64,000 nt of DNA from Protea cynaroides (lineage: Eukaryota; Streptophyta; Magnoliopsida; Proteales; Proteaceae): assembly GCA_028583415.1 (NCBI GenBank), contig CM053273.1, positions 88,882,676 to 88,946,675 on the forward strand, written 5' to 3'. Shown here piece by piece: positions 46,904 to 59,280 of this stretch (its first letter is position 1; every line of letters starts with the position of its first letter). The notes below the pieces were generated by a model. That model searched no databases. It was not told the DNA's origin and was given only the letters and a program-made list of their open reading frames with translations. The position numbers and the translations under genes were made by a program.

Positions 46904-49227
46904 TGTAAGACCCGTATCGAACTAACCGGTCTTGCCACCTTGTATCAGGTCTACCTATCATGGTCGAGCCAAATGGACCAAGTGCGTGAAGGAAATAGCG
47001 AAACCAGGTATTAAACTGATCCAAAAATAGTAAAATAGAGGGCAGGGTCGTATACCCAGATAGGCAGGGTCAAACCCCCCTCATTAGGAAGTCAGACCCC
47101 TGAAATTATAATCGGGGGTCAGACAATTTAGACCTAAGGGTCGACAGGATCTCCGACCCCCTCATCGACCCCCTCTTTGCTGACAGAAATCGTAAATAAG
47201 AAACTTTTCAAATTTCAAGGGGATTCTTTCCTAATCTCAATGGGACTTATTTTGGGAGTTTCTCCTCTATAAATAGAACGTCCCTTAGCCTCTTTCACTC
47301 CTTTTGAAACCCTAATTGAAAGTGAGAGAAAGAGAAGGGAAGGAGAAGAGAAGGAAAGTTGGAGAAGAAGACTAAAGAGAAGAATTCAGAGAAACCTCTG
47401 AATCTCAGCAAACCTAAGGTACGGGTATGCTTCCATTAATAATTTAAGACCTTAGAATAGTTCATGAAGAGGGTATGATCTAGGAGAAACCCAAATCATC
47501 CATCCATGGGAGGATTTCAATGAAATCCATGGAGGAAATCATGGTAGGCAAAGTAAGGAAGAAACCTAGAGTTTTAAGCCATAGAACAAGCATAGAATGG
47601 ATTGTGGAAGTAAGTCATAGGACCCAAACATGAAAGAATGGACTGTAGAATGAAATTCTCGACTCAAACCACGGGGGGTCGCACGTGGGGTCGATTGGGA
47701 ATCGACCCTACCAGACCACAAGATCGACCCCCAGCATTCGGGAAGTCCAGGGATGCGGTGGTCGCACCCAGAGTCGATGGAACATCCGACCCTAGCATTG
47801 ACCCTACCCCTGGGGGTCGCAGAAAACTACTACCCTACCTGCGACCCGTCCTGCGACCCTCACTTAACAGCAAGCCTAAAATTGTCGGAATGACTTCTAA
47901 CTAAAATTTATCGGCTTGTTAGGTTTTCCTATTGATATAAAAGTGATTCTTAAAGCTTGAAAGAGGATCTACACTAAAGCAAAGGTGAGGGAACAAGACC
48001 TAAACTAATTGGCTAATAATAAACTATTTTTATTTTCTTAAGTCCAATGCCATGATTGATTTTATGCGTGTATGCTTGTAATGTGCATTCAACATGTCAT
48101 CCAATATTCCTGCTATTAATGTTCATGCATATTTAATTCTATTTTATTTATAACATGATGATGATGATGATGCTAGGAATAGACATGTGAATGAATGTGT
48201 GTGGTTAGTGTGCTTGATACAAGTGGAGCATCAGGGGGGGACGTGACATTGTGGTTCAGCCTGGTCACTAGACTCTAGCTCTATCTCTACTCAAGTCTTG
48301 TCCACTAACATCATCCTATCACCATTACCTTAGTAGAACTATTACGTCATATGGTATCAGGGGAGGTGGTCTTGGACCGTGTAGTCTTCGACTCTGTCAG
48401 GGGCCTTAGCTCTATCTCTATGGACGTATTGAGGGATGCTGGGGTGAGGCCTTGGGTACACTGTTTGACATTAGGATTGGTTAGTTGCGAGCCCAGTTTG
48501 CAAGCCCTCACCAGCAGGGGCTTACGTGTTGGTATGGATAGAGTATCATGGGAAGTGTGATGCGGTGTGGTCCTAAGCACTTTAGCTCTATCTCTATTCC
48601 ATGGTGGGTGCATGTGGGACTACAATAAACGTTAACCTTTGGCAGCTTTACACACTCGTGTATGAGGCGGCCACCGAATCTTTCTATAGCACATTGCAAA
48701 CTTATATACCAGACCACAGATATGAATTGAATGCATGCATATGTTTGTTGCATTGTTTTATTTTCTCACTGAGCCGTGATGTGTGCTCACCCTTTCGATG
48801 TCGAATATTTCTAGTTGATGATGTAGGTACCACTGTGGAAGATTATATGAATGCTTCTATGTACGGGCACGTGGCTGCAATGGAGGCTGAAGACATAGTG
48901 GAGACGCATGACTCCTCATGCGAGTGCAACTCATGCGTTTTCGATTAGATTTTTATTTAAACTATTAAAGAAATATAATTGATATTTTATTTACTTATGT
49001 CTCGGTTGATACAACATAATTTGATATTTTATTTATGATTATCACAGTTAGATTCCTCAGTTCATTTAATATTAAGACTTCCGCTATTGTGTATTTATTC
49101 TGATTATGGTTGTGGATGTGTATGGTTTAATTTAAAAGGACACAGCCTATTAGAGATCTTGGTTGAACCGTTGGTTTATTAGCGGTTCATCACACCGTTC
49201 TGAATAGTGCGGAATTGGGGTGTGGCA
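46904..49227 (+). mobile_element. Solo gypsy LTR nested in the LTR at 45931 (2,324 bp)
   Basis: TGTAAGACCCGTATCG...GGGGTGTGGCA. Flanks are GATTT (46899-46903) and GTTTT (49228-49232), a 4/5 match. It is of the GGGGGTCG subfamily, as at 26276. It carries one CAATAAACGTTAACCTTTG motif. Confidence 0.9.
48827..48948 (+). CDS. LTR-borne 122-nt exon-like ORF, copy 10
   Basis: 122 nt, open to TAG. TTVEDYMNASMYGHVAAME, tail THDSSCECNSCVFD. In this copy the frame remains open upstream to 48601, which may be chance. Confidence 0.43.
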
Positions 49228-50195
49228 GTTTTTGACTACTGTAACTTGGTAAACTTAAACCCTAATTTAAATACATTAGTTGTTTAGGTTCCTAATAGAT
49301 TCAAAGTGACTTCTAAAGCCTGGGAGAGGAACAAACATCAATCAAATATGAGGGAACAAGGCCTAAATTAATTGATTAATAATAATCTATTTTTATTTCT
49401 GGAGTCCAATGCAATGAATGATTCTATCCTTATATGCTTGTAATGTGCATCTCACATGTCATCCAATATTACTGCTATTTCTACTCATATATATTTACTT
49501 CTGTCTATTTATAACATGATGATGATGATGCTAGGAATAGGCATGTGATTGTGTGTGTAGTTAGTGTGTGGGATGCGAGTGAATAATCAAGGGGAGGACG
49601 TGGCATTGTGGTTCAACCTGGTCACCACACTCTAGCTCTATCTCTACTCAAGTCTTGCCCGCTGACATCGTCTTATCGCCATTATCTTAGCAAAACTATT
49701 ACGTCATAGGGCATCAAGGGAGGTGGTCTCAAACCGCGTGGTCTTTGACTCTGTCGGGGGGCCTTAGCTCTATCTCTATGGACGTATTGAGGGATGCTGG
49801 GGTGAGACCTTAAATACATTAAATGGCATTATGATTAGTTAGTTGCGAACCCAATTTGCAAGCCCTAGCCAACAGGGGCTTACGTGTTGGTATGGGTAGG
49901 GCATTAGGGGAAGTATTGGCGGTGTGTGATCCGGACACTTTAACTCTATCTCTATTCTATGGTGGGTACATGTGGGACGACAATGGTGTTTGATCCATTA
50001 GGCAGATTCACATACTCGTGTATAGAGGTGCGGTGGCCACCAATCCTTTCTATAACACATTACAAACTTAAAATCAGACCAAAGATATGAATTGAATGCA
50101 TGCATCTATTTGTTGCACTGTTTTGCTCACTCACTAAGCTCATGTAGGAGAGCTGACCCTCGCGTACGCTATTCTTTTAGTTGCTAATGATGCAG

Positions 50196-50317
50196 GCAAT
50201 ACCGTTGAAGACTACATGAATGCGCCAATGTATAGACACGTGGTGGCTATGTACAAGCAAGCTATGGAGGGCGAATATGATTCGTCAAGAGAGTGTTTCC
50301 ACCGTGGTTACAGTTAG
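50196..50317 (+). CDS. LTR-borne 122-nt exon-like ORF, copy 11
   Basis: 122 nt, open to TAG. NTVEDYMNAPMYRHVVAM, tail YDSSRECFHRGYS; like 20474 it lacks the CxCxxC motif. Upstream TGACCCTCG interrupts any longer frame. Confidence 0.37.
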
Positions 50318-50589
50318 TATTTTATTTTCGTATTTTGATACTTGTAATAGGAATTAATTATGTTTTGGCTACTTGGAGATAACTGGATTATTTAATTATT
50401 TATCATGTTAGACCTCAGTTCATTATTAATAAGATTTTCGCTATTTACTTTATCATCTATGATTGATGTGAAATGTGTATTTGGTTTGGATTATTGGTAC
50501 GGTCTTTAAGAGATCATGGTTAGAACAGTTGGTTCTTATAGCGGTTCATCACACCATTGGTTAGTCCAGAATTGGGATGTGACAATATG

Positions 50590-51719
50590 TGCACTGGTCC
50601 TCTAGATATCTATGCAATAACTGCGAAGCTATAATGACTCTCGAAAAATCTCACCACCTTTGGGTGGATGAAGACACCTAAAGCCATAATCCTTCAATCA
50701 TGTGCATAAGTTCTTTATAATCTTTGACAACGCTACCTTTGGGTGGACAGTGCGGGTGGATGAAGACCCCTAAAGCCATAATCCTTCAACCATGTGCATA
50801 AGTTCCTTATAATCTTTGACAACGCCACCTTTGGGTGGACAGTGCCATTCTTTGCTGCATCCATAAAAGTGGGAGTTTATATCAGTGTCACTTTTGGGTG
50901 AACACTGTACCTTCTTGCTGTAGTTTGTAAATACACAAATGTTGGATTTGAGCATATTATATAAAACCAAGTGTGTCACTTTGGTGGTTGCCACAAAATC
51001 CTTACACAATAGCTACAAACCCTAATTTGAATAAACTTAGACAATATCACCATTGGGTGAACACTATCAAACTGAAGCATTTACAAACACAGATTTTCGA
51101 ATTTAAATACATCATAATGAAACAAGGTTGTCAATTTGGTGGTCACACCAAGTTCCACCATGACATGAACAAATCCCAACCTGCAGCTTATGTGGGATAT
51201 CATGAATATTTTATTAACACAACTAAACAGGTCTAAACATTCATATAACCATGCACCATAACTCAACAATCAATTTGGTACAATAACTTTAAGAAAAATC
51301 AACAAAAAACACTGCTAATTGAGTTCACACAGGATATTTTCCATAACAATATGCCTCCCAATGTATCTAAATGTACCAAAATATATACCAGATTGAAGAG
51401 CATCAAAATTGGAGTCCAACGGAACAAACTGCAGGTCAATCCGACCTTCCTAGCTCCCAGAATCACTGTTTAATGTCCTTTTGTTAAAAACATAAACCAA
51501 ATAGGCCCTTATAAGCCTTACAGGGTCGGTCTAGGTCAATTCGGTCAGCTCGGCTTGCCCAGGATTGGCTTGGTTTGATTTGAAGCAAAACGAATATTTT
51601 AATTTTCTTTTTTTTTATTACTTTTGAATTATCTTGGTCGAGACCGAACCAAACTGTCAGGTGGAAAACCAAACCATGGTCGAACTAGACGGTTCACTAG
51701 TCGATTCATATGGTCTGAC
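50590..51719 (-). other. 5' part of the copia internal region
   Basis: No readable gag frame. A 92-bp tandem duplication (50662-50753 and 50754-50845) and further CCTTTGGGTGGACAGTG-like motifs occur at irregular spacing up to about 51060. It continues at 57580 after LTR B. Confidence 0.5.
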
Positions 51720-52235
51720 TGTAAGCACCCCATTTTTGCCATCCCCAGCCAAACAGAACTTTATTGGTGTATAGGCAGTAAGAGAGCGGAGGGGGATGAA
51801 AATTTGGAAAGTATAGGAGAGGCGAGTGAAACTCTCTCAAACCAATAGTCGATCAATTCCTCTGTGCTCTCTATGGTGTTCTGGGCTGAGCCAGAGTGTC
51901 CCCAATGTACAAGAGTCTTGGTGGGCATATTCAGAAGGGTTGCGGGTCAATTCAAGATTTGGATGCTAAGCGGTGATTTCAAAGCTGATTTTAGTGGGCC
52001 CTACAGCAAGGTCATGGAAATACCTTCGAAAGGATATCAGAATTACTCAATTCCGATATCAAACGAAGAAGATGTCACGATTTTAGTCGGATTGAAATTG
52101 GCTTATTAAATCCAAGGGCTTTTCTGTAAATTATCATAAATTAAGGATTTATTGGGCAAATTATCGTGATTTAAATCGATCGAACTTCATTCGACCATAT
52201 CTTGATCGTCTGACATCCAAATCCGGCGATTCAAG

Positions 52236-52870
52236 TGCCAGTGTACTCCATTGCCTGTCCTCTTCAAAATGGACGTAAATAAATTTGGGCAGAAGCCGCC
52301 AATGGGTCCCATGCAAAGCTGCCAGTAGGATTATCGTCAAAACTCCAATTCTTCATATCTTGATCATCCAAAGTCCGAATCAGGCGATCCAAGTGCCAGT
52401 GTGCTCCATTGCCTGTCCTCTTCAAAATGGACGTAAAGAATTTTGGGCGGAAGCCGCCAGCGGGTCCCATGCAAAGTTGCCAGTAGGATTATCGTCAAAA
52501 CTCCAATTCTTCATATCTTGATCATCCAAAGTCCGAATCAGGCGATTCAAGTGCCAGTGTGCTCCATTGCCTGTCCTCTTCAAAATGGACGTAAAGAATT
52601 TTGGGCCGAAGCCGCCAGTGGGTCCCATGCAAAGTTGTCAGTAGGATTATCGTCAAAACTCCAATTCTTCATATCTTGATCATCCAAAGTCTGAATCAAG
52701 CGATTCAAGTGCCACTGTGCTCCATTGTCTGTCCTCATCAAAGTGGACATAAAGAATTTTGGGCAGAAGCCACCAGCGGGTCCCATGCAAAGTTGTTGGC
52801 CGAATTATCGTCAAAGCTTCAATTCTTCATATTTTGTTCATCTGACGTCCGAATCAGGCGATTCGAGCAC
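52236..52870 (+). repeat. 158-bp tandem repeat, about four copies
   Basis: Units start near CAAGTGCCAGTGTGCTCCAT and recur every 158 bp; related motifs start at 52285, 52443 and 52601. The last unit is more diverged. Open frames of 68-78 codons on both strands repeat with the unit and are artefacts. LTR A has two diverged units (about 17400-17700). Confidence 0.92.
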
Positions 52871-53124
52871 CAGTGTGCTCCTTTGACCGTCCTCTTCAAA
52901 GTGGACGTGGAAAATCGGAGACAGAGGCCGTCGAAATTTTTCATGCGAAATTGCAAGCTGAGAGGATCCATAATAGAGAGAAATCAATCCAGTCCATACT
53001 TACTCAGCCCAACCCAGCTAAAGCCCAATTTAGTCCAACCCTGTCGAACTCAACCAAGTCCAGCCTGACCCAACCCAGACCGGTCCAGATCGAGTCGGGT
53101 CGGCCCATGTATATGCGCTTTATG

Positions 53125-53177
53125 TACTTGTTATATATATACATTTATATATTATATAATATATGTTTTATATATGT

Positions 53178-53222
<45 letters not shown>

Positions 53223-53280
53223 ATTATTATATTATATTATATTATATTATATTATATTATATTATATATATATATATATG
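53125..53280. repeat. TA and TATTA microsatellites in LTR B
   Basis: (TA)n followed by (ATTAT)n and (TA)n. Confidence 0.95.
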
Positions 53281-53420
53281 TACATATTCGGTCAAGAAAG
53301 GAGAATCCGAAAAAGGAAGAAGAGAGAGAGGAAGAGAAAGAAATAATGGAAGGAGAGAGAAGGAGGAAGAGAGAGAGAGAGGAAGAGAGAGAGAGAGAGA
53401 GAGAAAGAGAGGCCGAAATA
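53281..53420 (+). repeat. GA-rich low-complexity tract
   Basis: Mostly AGAGAG and GAAGG; purine strand is plus. Confidence 0.9.
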
Positions 53421-53499
53421 AGGGAAATAGTATTCGGCGGAGGGAAAGATGGAGGTGCTGCCACCTCCACCTTCTCCATGCCCATTTCCCCCAACAACT

Positions 53500-53800
53500 C
53501 CCCCACCAACTCCCATCATGCTACCCCTCATCGCCACCTCCTCCTCTCCTTGAGCCCAACAGCCCAACACCTCTCCATCCCAACTGTTCACATCACTCCA
53601 CTCCACCTGCCTCCTCTCGACAACTCATGCACCAACTCCCATCATACTACCCCTCACCGCCACCTCCTCCTCTCCTTGAACCCAATAGCCCAACACCTCA
53701 CCTAGCCTCCATCCATCATGCTACCCCTCACCGCCACCTCCTCCTCTCCTTGAGCCCAACAGCCCAACACCTCACCTAGCCTCCATCCATCATGCTACCC
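53500..53800 (+). repeat. CT-rich tandem repeat in LTR B
   Basis: Three to four imperfect units with CATCATGCTACCCCTCA, CGCCACCTCCTCCTCTCC and AGCCCAACAGCCCAACACC. The 180-201 codon frames here are Pro/His/Ser-rich products of the repeat, not genes. Confidence 0.85.
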
Positions 53801-53908
53801 CTCACCAGCCATGCCCCTACTTACTCCTCTCCATGCCTCTACTCCCTCATAGCCTATCCATTCTTCACCCCACCAACGTCTATAAAAGGAGGTGGGCCGA
53901 GAGAAGCG

Positions 53909-54008
53909 AAAAAAAAAAAAAAAGAGAAGGGAGGAGTTTGGCCGAGAGAAGCCAAGAGAAAAAAAAAAGAAAAAAAAAAGAAAGAAAAGGATAATCCGAT
54001 AAGGAAGA

Positions 54009-54046
<38 letters not shown>

Positions 54047-54077
54047 GAAGAAGAAGAAGAAGAAGAAGAGAGAGGAA
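53909..54077 (+). repeat. Poly(A)/GA/GAA tract
   Basis: Runs of A, AGAG and AAG repeats. Confidence 0.9.
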
Positions 54078-54379
54078 AGAGGAGGCTGCCACCGCCACCA
54101 TTGGTCGATGATCCGCACCACAGTTTATGAACCCCTCCCATCACCGGCAACAAATTAGGTTAGTTTAGTTTTTCTCTTCGGTTCACAAGTTTACTTTGCA
54201 GTTATCCAATTTTTTGCATGCACTGTTATATTGTTTTTATGTGTATCACCATTATATTTTATTATATCATGGTGCAATGTATATCCTATTGTTATTTTGG
54301 TACATTGTATATTTTGTTATCATTACATTCTTTACTGATCTTGCATGTTTGATGTGTTTTAATATTGACCAATGATCAT

Positions 54380-55200
54380 GTCTATCTAATGTTCATTGAG
54401 AACCATCTATGGTCAAGGAAATTTTATGTGATCAATATTGGTTTGACCATATAATGAGAATTTTAAGGTGATTGGTCCGACCATATGAATGGAAATTTTA
54501 ATATGGTTGGTCCGACCATATGTTTGGAATTTTAATGTAGGTGATCCAACCACACGATCTGAATTTTATGAGAATTGATCATGACCATATAATTGGAATT
54601 TTCATGAGTTGATCACAACCATTGATCTGAAATTTCAATGTGATTTTAACTAATTCAAACCATTGGATTATCTTTGGAAGTGATATTAATCCATCTGAAT
54701 GGTTGGATTGTGATCTTGACAATCCGAACCGTTAGATGGTCTTTGGAATTACTTTTAATCAATCTAAGCGGTCGGGTTATCATGATGACCAATTTGAACC
54801 GTTAGATTATCTTTGGGAATGGTTTAAATGAATCTGAATGGTTGGATTATGATCTTAAGCGATTTGAACAGTTGGATTGTCATCATAAGTGATTTTGGTG
54901 AATCTAAACCGTTAAATCTTGATCATGAGTTTTTTTGATGAATCTGAACGGTTGGGTTATGATCTTGAGTGATTTGAACCGTTGGATTGTCATCGTGGAA
55001 ATTTTGAGTGATATAAACTGTTGAATCTAGATCATAATTGATTTAGACGGATCTGAGCCATTGATTTCTTAGTCTGATCATGATTATGGCTTGATGTGAG
55101 ATATGAGCCATCGATTTTGGTTGTTTTGATGAATCTGAGTGTTGATCATGATTATCAATGTTTTGAAGAGATCTAACCGTTAGATTGAGGATCTGATATT
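54380..55200 (+). repeat. Degenerate AACCGTTGGATT array in LTR B
   Basis: About 20 units of 30-60 bp with (G/A)A(A/G)C(C/G)GTTGGATT(A/G)T and linker GATCTTGAGTGATTTGAA. It corresponds to 21560-22780 in LTR A. Confidence 0.75.
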
Positions 55201-55719
55201 GTCTACATTGTTATATTTGTGCATTTGCCATGTTTACATTCTTACACTGTCATATTGTACACCCTGTCATGTTTAAAATGCTTACACTGTTAGCTTTGAA
55301 TACACTGCGATAGAAGACATTCCTAGGTGTGGGGACGTGCATGTAGGCACCCACATTCATGGGAAGGGTAATAATGGAAAAAATGATAAAATTCTTAATC
55401 AAGAATCATGAAGCCTAACCCAACAAGTCCAAAATCAGGTTTGTAAGTGACAAGGGTAGTTTAGGACGATCCCTACCCCTCAGTTCATTTCTTGTAGGAT
55501 GCAGAATCTAGATAGGTGTAATGTGAATCCAACCATAGATCATCTAGGATTATCATTCGGTCCGGCTGGACCGCCCATATTCTGACCCAAGTGGGTCACC
55601 CAATGAACAGTGCCATTTAGAACTACGCGGATTCTGATTCTCAGGTCAATACCCTGAGATACGTAGGTAGTCTGGGAAACTCCCAGATACGGTTCCACGC
55701 ATTAATCAATGTGCCCTCA

Positions 55720-55860
55720 TACCTTACTCCCTGAGAGTACAAATCTTACTCCCTGAGAGTACAAACATCACTCCTTGAGAGTACAAACATCACTCCCTGA
55801 GAGTACAAACCTTATTCCCTGAGAGTACAAATCCAACTCCCTGAGAGTACAACCCATTTT
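55720..55860 (+). repeat. 23-bp minisatellite CTCCCTGAGAGTACAAA
   Basis: Six units. A variant, CTCCCTGAGAGCCACACT, recurs at 56686-56790. Confidence 0.9.
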
Positions 55861-55984
55861 CGAACTACGCGGATCCTGATTCTCAGGTCAATACCCTGAG
55901 ATACGTAGGTAGTTTGGGAAAGAGACCCAAATACGGACCCATACTCCAATCTTGTAAAATCATTCCATATCCTTGTCTCCTTGC

Positions 55985-56680
55985 TTGGCGAGACTCTACT
56001 CCTATGTTGTGCTTGTGAGTACGAATCTCCTTGCTTGGCGAGGTTCTGCTTGCGAGTATGCACCCTTAGCCTTGCGAGGCTCAATCCCGAAGTCGTACTT
56101 GTGAGTACGCACCCTTAGCCTTGTGAGGCTCAATCCCGAAGCTGTACTTGCGAGTACGCACCCTTAGCCTTACAAGGCTCTATCTTGAAGCCATACTTGC
56201 GAGTACGCACCCTTAGCCTTCCGAGACTCTATCATGAAGTCGTACTTGCGAGTACGCACCCTTAGCCTTGCGAGGCTCAATCCCGAAGCCGTACTTGCGA
56301 GTACGCACCCTTAGCCTTGCGAGGCTCTATCATGATGTCATACTTGCGAGTACGCACCCTTAGCCTTGTGAGGCTCAACCCCGAAGTCGTGCTTGCGAGT
56401 ACGCATCCTTAGCCTTGCGAGGCTCTATCATGAAGTCGTACTTGTGAGTACGCACCCTTAGCCTTGCGAGACTCTATCATGAAGTCGTACTTGCTAGTAC
56501 GCACCCTTAGCCTTGCGAGGCTCAATCCCGAAGTCGTGCTTGCGAGTACGCACCCTTAGCCTTGCAAGGCTCAATCCCGAAGTCGTACTTGTGAGTACGC
56601 ACCTTTAGCCTTGCGAGACTCTATCTTGAAGTCGTGCTTGCAAGTACGCACCTTAGTCTTGCGAGACTATCTTACACTCT
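55985..56680 (+). repeat. About 52-bp minisatellite with GTACGCACCCTTAGCC
   Basis: About 13 units: GTACGCACCCTTAGCCTTGC, GAGGCTCAATCCCGAAGTCG, TACTTGCGA. Alternate units carry CTCTATCATGAAG instead of CTCAATCCCGAAG, hinting at a higher-order pattern. Confidence 0.93.
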
Positions 56681-58119
56681 ACTCCCTGAGAGCCACACCC
56701 TACTCCCTGAGAGCTACATTCTACTCCCTGAGAGCCACACTCTACTCCCTGAGAGCCACACTCTACTCCCTGAGAGACATACTCTAGCCCCCGAAGTTAC
56801 ATGATCCACCCAAAAACGAACTACGTTGTACCTGATTTCTAGGACCTCTGGGATACGTAGGCAACTTGAAGGATCCTCCAAGTACGGTACCTCATCTTAG
56901 TATCCTTAGGTCCCCCATATCCATATCCGTATCCATATCCTCGTTCACTTCGATCCATTTAGGTTATCTCTAGATTCAATCTCAATCATCATCAAGCATA
57001 AACTTCAACTTGAATAAATTGAATCTAAGAAAACTTAATCATAATCCACATCCATAAACCTTAATCATTTCTGTTTCGAACTATGTTTTTGGACTTGATT
57101 TCCAGGATTAGAATACGTAGGCAATTTGAGACGTTTTGGACATCTCAGATTCAGTCCATTACGGAACCATCTTTGGTTCGGTTCATTGTATATTATTTTG
57201 TTTGTTTTCTTACTTTGAGAACATGTTTGGCTGAATTTAGGCTAGAAGAACTCAGCAACTTGGCATAGGATCCCCCATGAGCCCTAGTCATCATCCATCG
57301 ACCATGAACAGTCAGAACCATAGAGTCTAAGGAAAATAGAGTCACATAGGAGGCCGATTTTCGGATCGGGCAGTTTTGGGTGCCTAACACCTTCCCAAAC
57401 TATACCTTGAATGCTTATCCGTTCTCTGATGGACCAAAGCCAATATATTGGGTCATGAGTCAATAGAAGTCTTATCTGAGGATGAGGCTACATTTTAGGT
57501 CCTAGACCTTAATCTAGGTGGCGACTCCAAATCATTTGTCGTCCATTCAGCGTGGATGGACCTCACTATCCTCATACTGACCAAACTGGTTTCCGGGTCT
57601 GGGTACTCGGGTTAGTGATCGGGCTTTCGGGTCGGGTCCCGGGTCACACGTGCTAGTTTGCACGTGTGCCAGCAATCTGGTCTTAGGTCTGGCTAGTGCC
57701 TGGGCCTTAGCTGGATCTGGCTTAGCCAGGCCGGGCTGCCTTCGGCTTGGCTCGGCCCTAGTAAAGGCTAGGGTTTTCGATTTATCGGCGACGAATCGGC
57801 GCTGCCATAAATAATTTTTTTTTAAATTTCTTCCCTCTGGAGAGTGAATCTTACTCTCCACTTTTGGCGGTGAGTGACAGCGCATCCGGCCGCTTTCGTG
57901 AGTGATTTTTATATTGCCGGCTTCGTCTCGATCTCCTCTTTCCAATGGTATATGGCATGACTTATTTCTAAGGTCATAAATTTTTCGTCGGAGGAAAATT
58001 TTGTTTGATTTGATCCAAAAATGAAAAAAAAAAATTCTCTTTCCGTTTAGTCATTCATTAGAAGTCTTTACAATCAATGGGTACAATCAATCCCCCTTGA
58101 TCCTAGGTCTATATGGTAA

Positions 58120-58131
58120 GCTCTGATATCA
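58120..58131 (-). other. Primer binding site of the copia element
   Basis: On the minus strand TGATATCAGAGC follows the 5' LTR by 2 bp. It matches the tRNA-iMet complement TGGTATCAGAGC except one G-to-A change. Confidence 0.85.
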
Positions 58132-58133
58132 AC

Positions 58134-58571
58134 TGTTATAAATTATTGTATTTAAAGTTTCAATCAAACCCATTCCAATCCCATACAGTTGTCCTAGAAC
58201 ACAATAGAGAAGTCATTAACTATGAATCATAAAGTCATACCTGTTTGAAAATATCGATTCCCATATGCTCCAAGATGCTCCAAGCTTTGATCGAAATCCT
58301 TCGGCTGTAGTCTTTTGTAGCTTCCAGATGATATCCTGATGTCTCTTGCTAATGGGTGTAGAGAGAATTGATTAATTGTGGCTATGGGGACTATAACCCA
58401 GTATTTATAGAATACTGTTGTAACCCTAAAACCCTTCTCACAATAGAATTAGGGTTACCAAACCTATCTCATATCATGTGACGAACCAAACCAAACCAGT
58501 TATACCATGTTCATTGGACTCCCACTGAATATCTGATTTAGGTAATTAATTAAGCCCACATAAATCTAACA
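58134..58571 (-). repeat. 5' LTR of the copia element
   Basis: TG...CA ends; the partner of 12192-12628. On the minus strand it starts TGTTAGATTTATGTGGGC. Confidence 0.9.
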
Positions 58572-58576
58572 TGGGG

Positions 58577-59280
58577 TTCCGCTAGCGAGGATCGCACGCC
58601 CATGTATAGCAATGACAACAAGAGCATCATTGCGACTTTGGTGGCTAAGGCAAATGACCAAATTGTCACCCTACCGAGAACAAGATAATGGTACAAAGAA
58701 ACAATGTGTTTGGAGCATAAGAACTCAAACACAAATCGCAATTGCTTCAACACACACCCTGTGACTCGACGACTCGATTCAGTAGGCCGAGGTGCTAAAC
58801 CCTCCACATCAGTATCAAATGGCGACATCGATAATTTTGGTTCTTCTTCTGCTACTTCTTGCTCTTGAAGAACTACAATTGAAAGGAGAATTTACACATA
58901 AGGATCCTTTTTCTGCGTCGGGAAAAAATGTAAGGGCCTATATGGTAGCATAACTCTATAGCAGTATATTTTGTCGATTTTGGCTGACATTTTCCAACTA
59001 GAGCTGCACTTCCACGAGAATCACCACAAAGTCTCCAACCTTTTCTTGGAATAGTTCAAATAATAATTAAATTGTTCTGCTTTGATGTAGGATTTCCACG
59101 GGAGATGACTTGAAAGGGCGCATCTTCAAATCAAAATCTCCTGATAAGAGACTAAACCCTAAACCATTGGTAAAAAGTGAAATCTAAGAACAGGTGGGGT
59201 TTAAAACTTACGTTTATTGTGTTTTTATTATGAGGATAAAAAAGTTTTTTCATCTTTTCCGTTAGGCAACTTAACAGCAT
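58577..59280. other. Right arm of the TIR element, no recognised gene
   Basis: A minus-strand open frame up to 58828 runs into the copia LTR and matches nothing I recognise. Confidence 0.4.

Larger units (their letters stand above)
45931..50584 (+). mobile_element. Solo gypsy LTR in the copia element, split by a sibling LTR
   Basis: TGTAAGACCTATACG...GGGATGTGACA with a perfect ATATG TSD (45926-45930, 50585-50589). Parts 45931-46903 and about 49228-50584, roughly 2.3 kb together. It is close to the solo LTR at 18460 (shared TTTTTGACTACTGTAACTTGG and 3' GAGCTGACCCTCG). A TATA near 46350 (CTATATAAAG) precedes a GA leader and donor-like AAG|GTATTG at 46522. Confidence 0.93.
51720..57574 (+). mobile_element. 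Long solo LTR 'B' (Tat/Ogre-like?), 5.86 kb
   Basis: It starts TGTAAGCACCCC and ends near ATCCTCA, colinear with LTR A. The left flank is CTGAC (51715-51719); CTGAC recurs at 57577-57581, 2 bp beyond the expected CA end, so the right border is uncertain by 2 bp. In order it holds a 158-bp tandem array, a TA tract, GA-rich tracts, CT-rich repeats, an AACCGTTGGATT array and two minisatellites. No internal coding region. It lies within the copia 5' part. Confidence 0.75.
12192..58571 (-). mobile_element. Ty1/copia retrotransposon, minus strand, expanded by nested insertions
   Basis: Two LTRs of about 437 bp (12192-12628 and 58134-58571) share orientation and about 88% sequence. They are flanked by CGGGG (12187-12191) and TGGGG (58572-58576), a TSD with one C-to-T change. 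On the minus strand the order is 5' LTR (right), primer site, zinc-knuckle gag, integrase linker, RT, RNase H, polypurine tract, 3' LTR (left). Removing four insertions (13114-14687, 16933-44583, 45931-50584, 51720-57574) leaves an internal region of about 5.7 kb, normal for copia. All coding parts are decayed. Confidence 0.85.

Noticed and set aside
52285..53068. Repeated 68-78 codon ORFs on both strands
   Set aside because: They recur exactly with the 158-bp tandem unit and on both strands, so they are by-products of the repeat.
53163..53779. Long open frames of 155-201 codons in several frames
   Set aside because: They are products of TA, GA and CT-rich simple repeats; frames overlap each other and have no domain.
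57547..57945. 132-codon minus-strand frame starting MERGDRDEAG
   Set aside because: It spans the border of LTR B and the copia leader, so it did not exist before the insertion; no domain.
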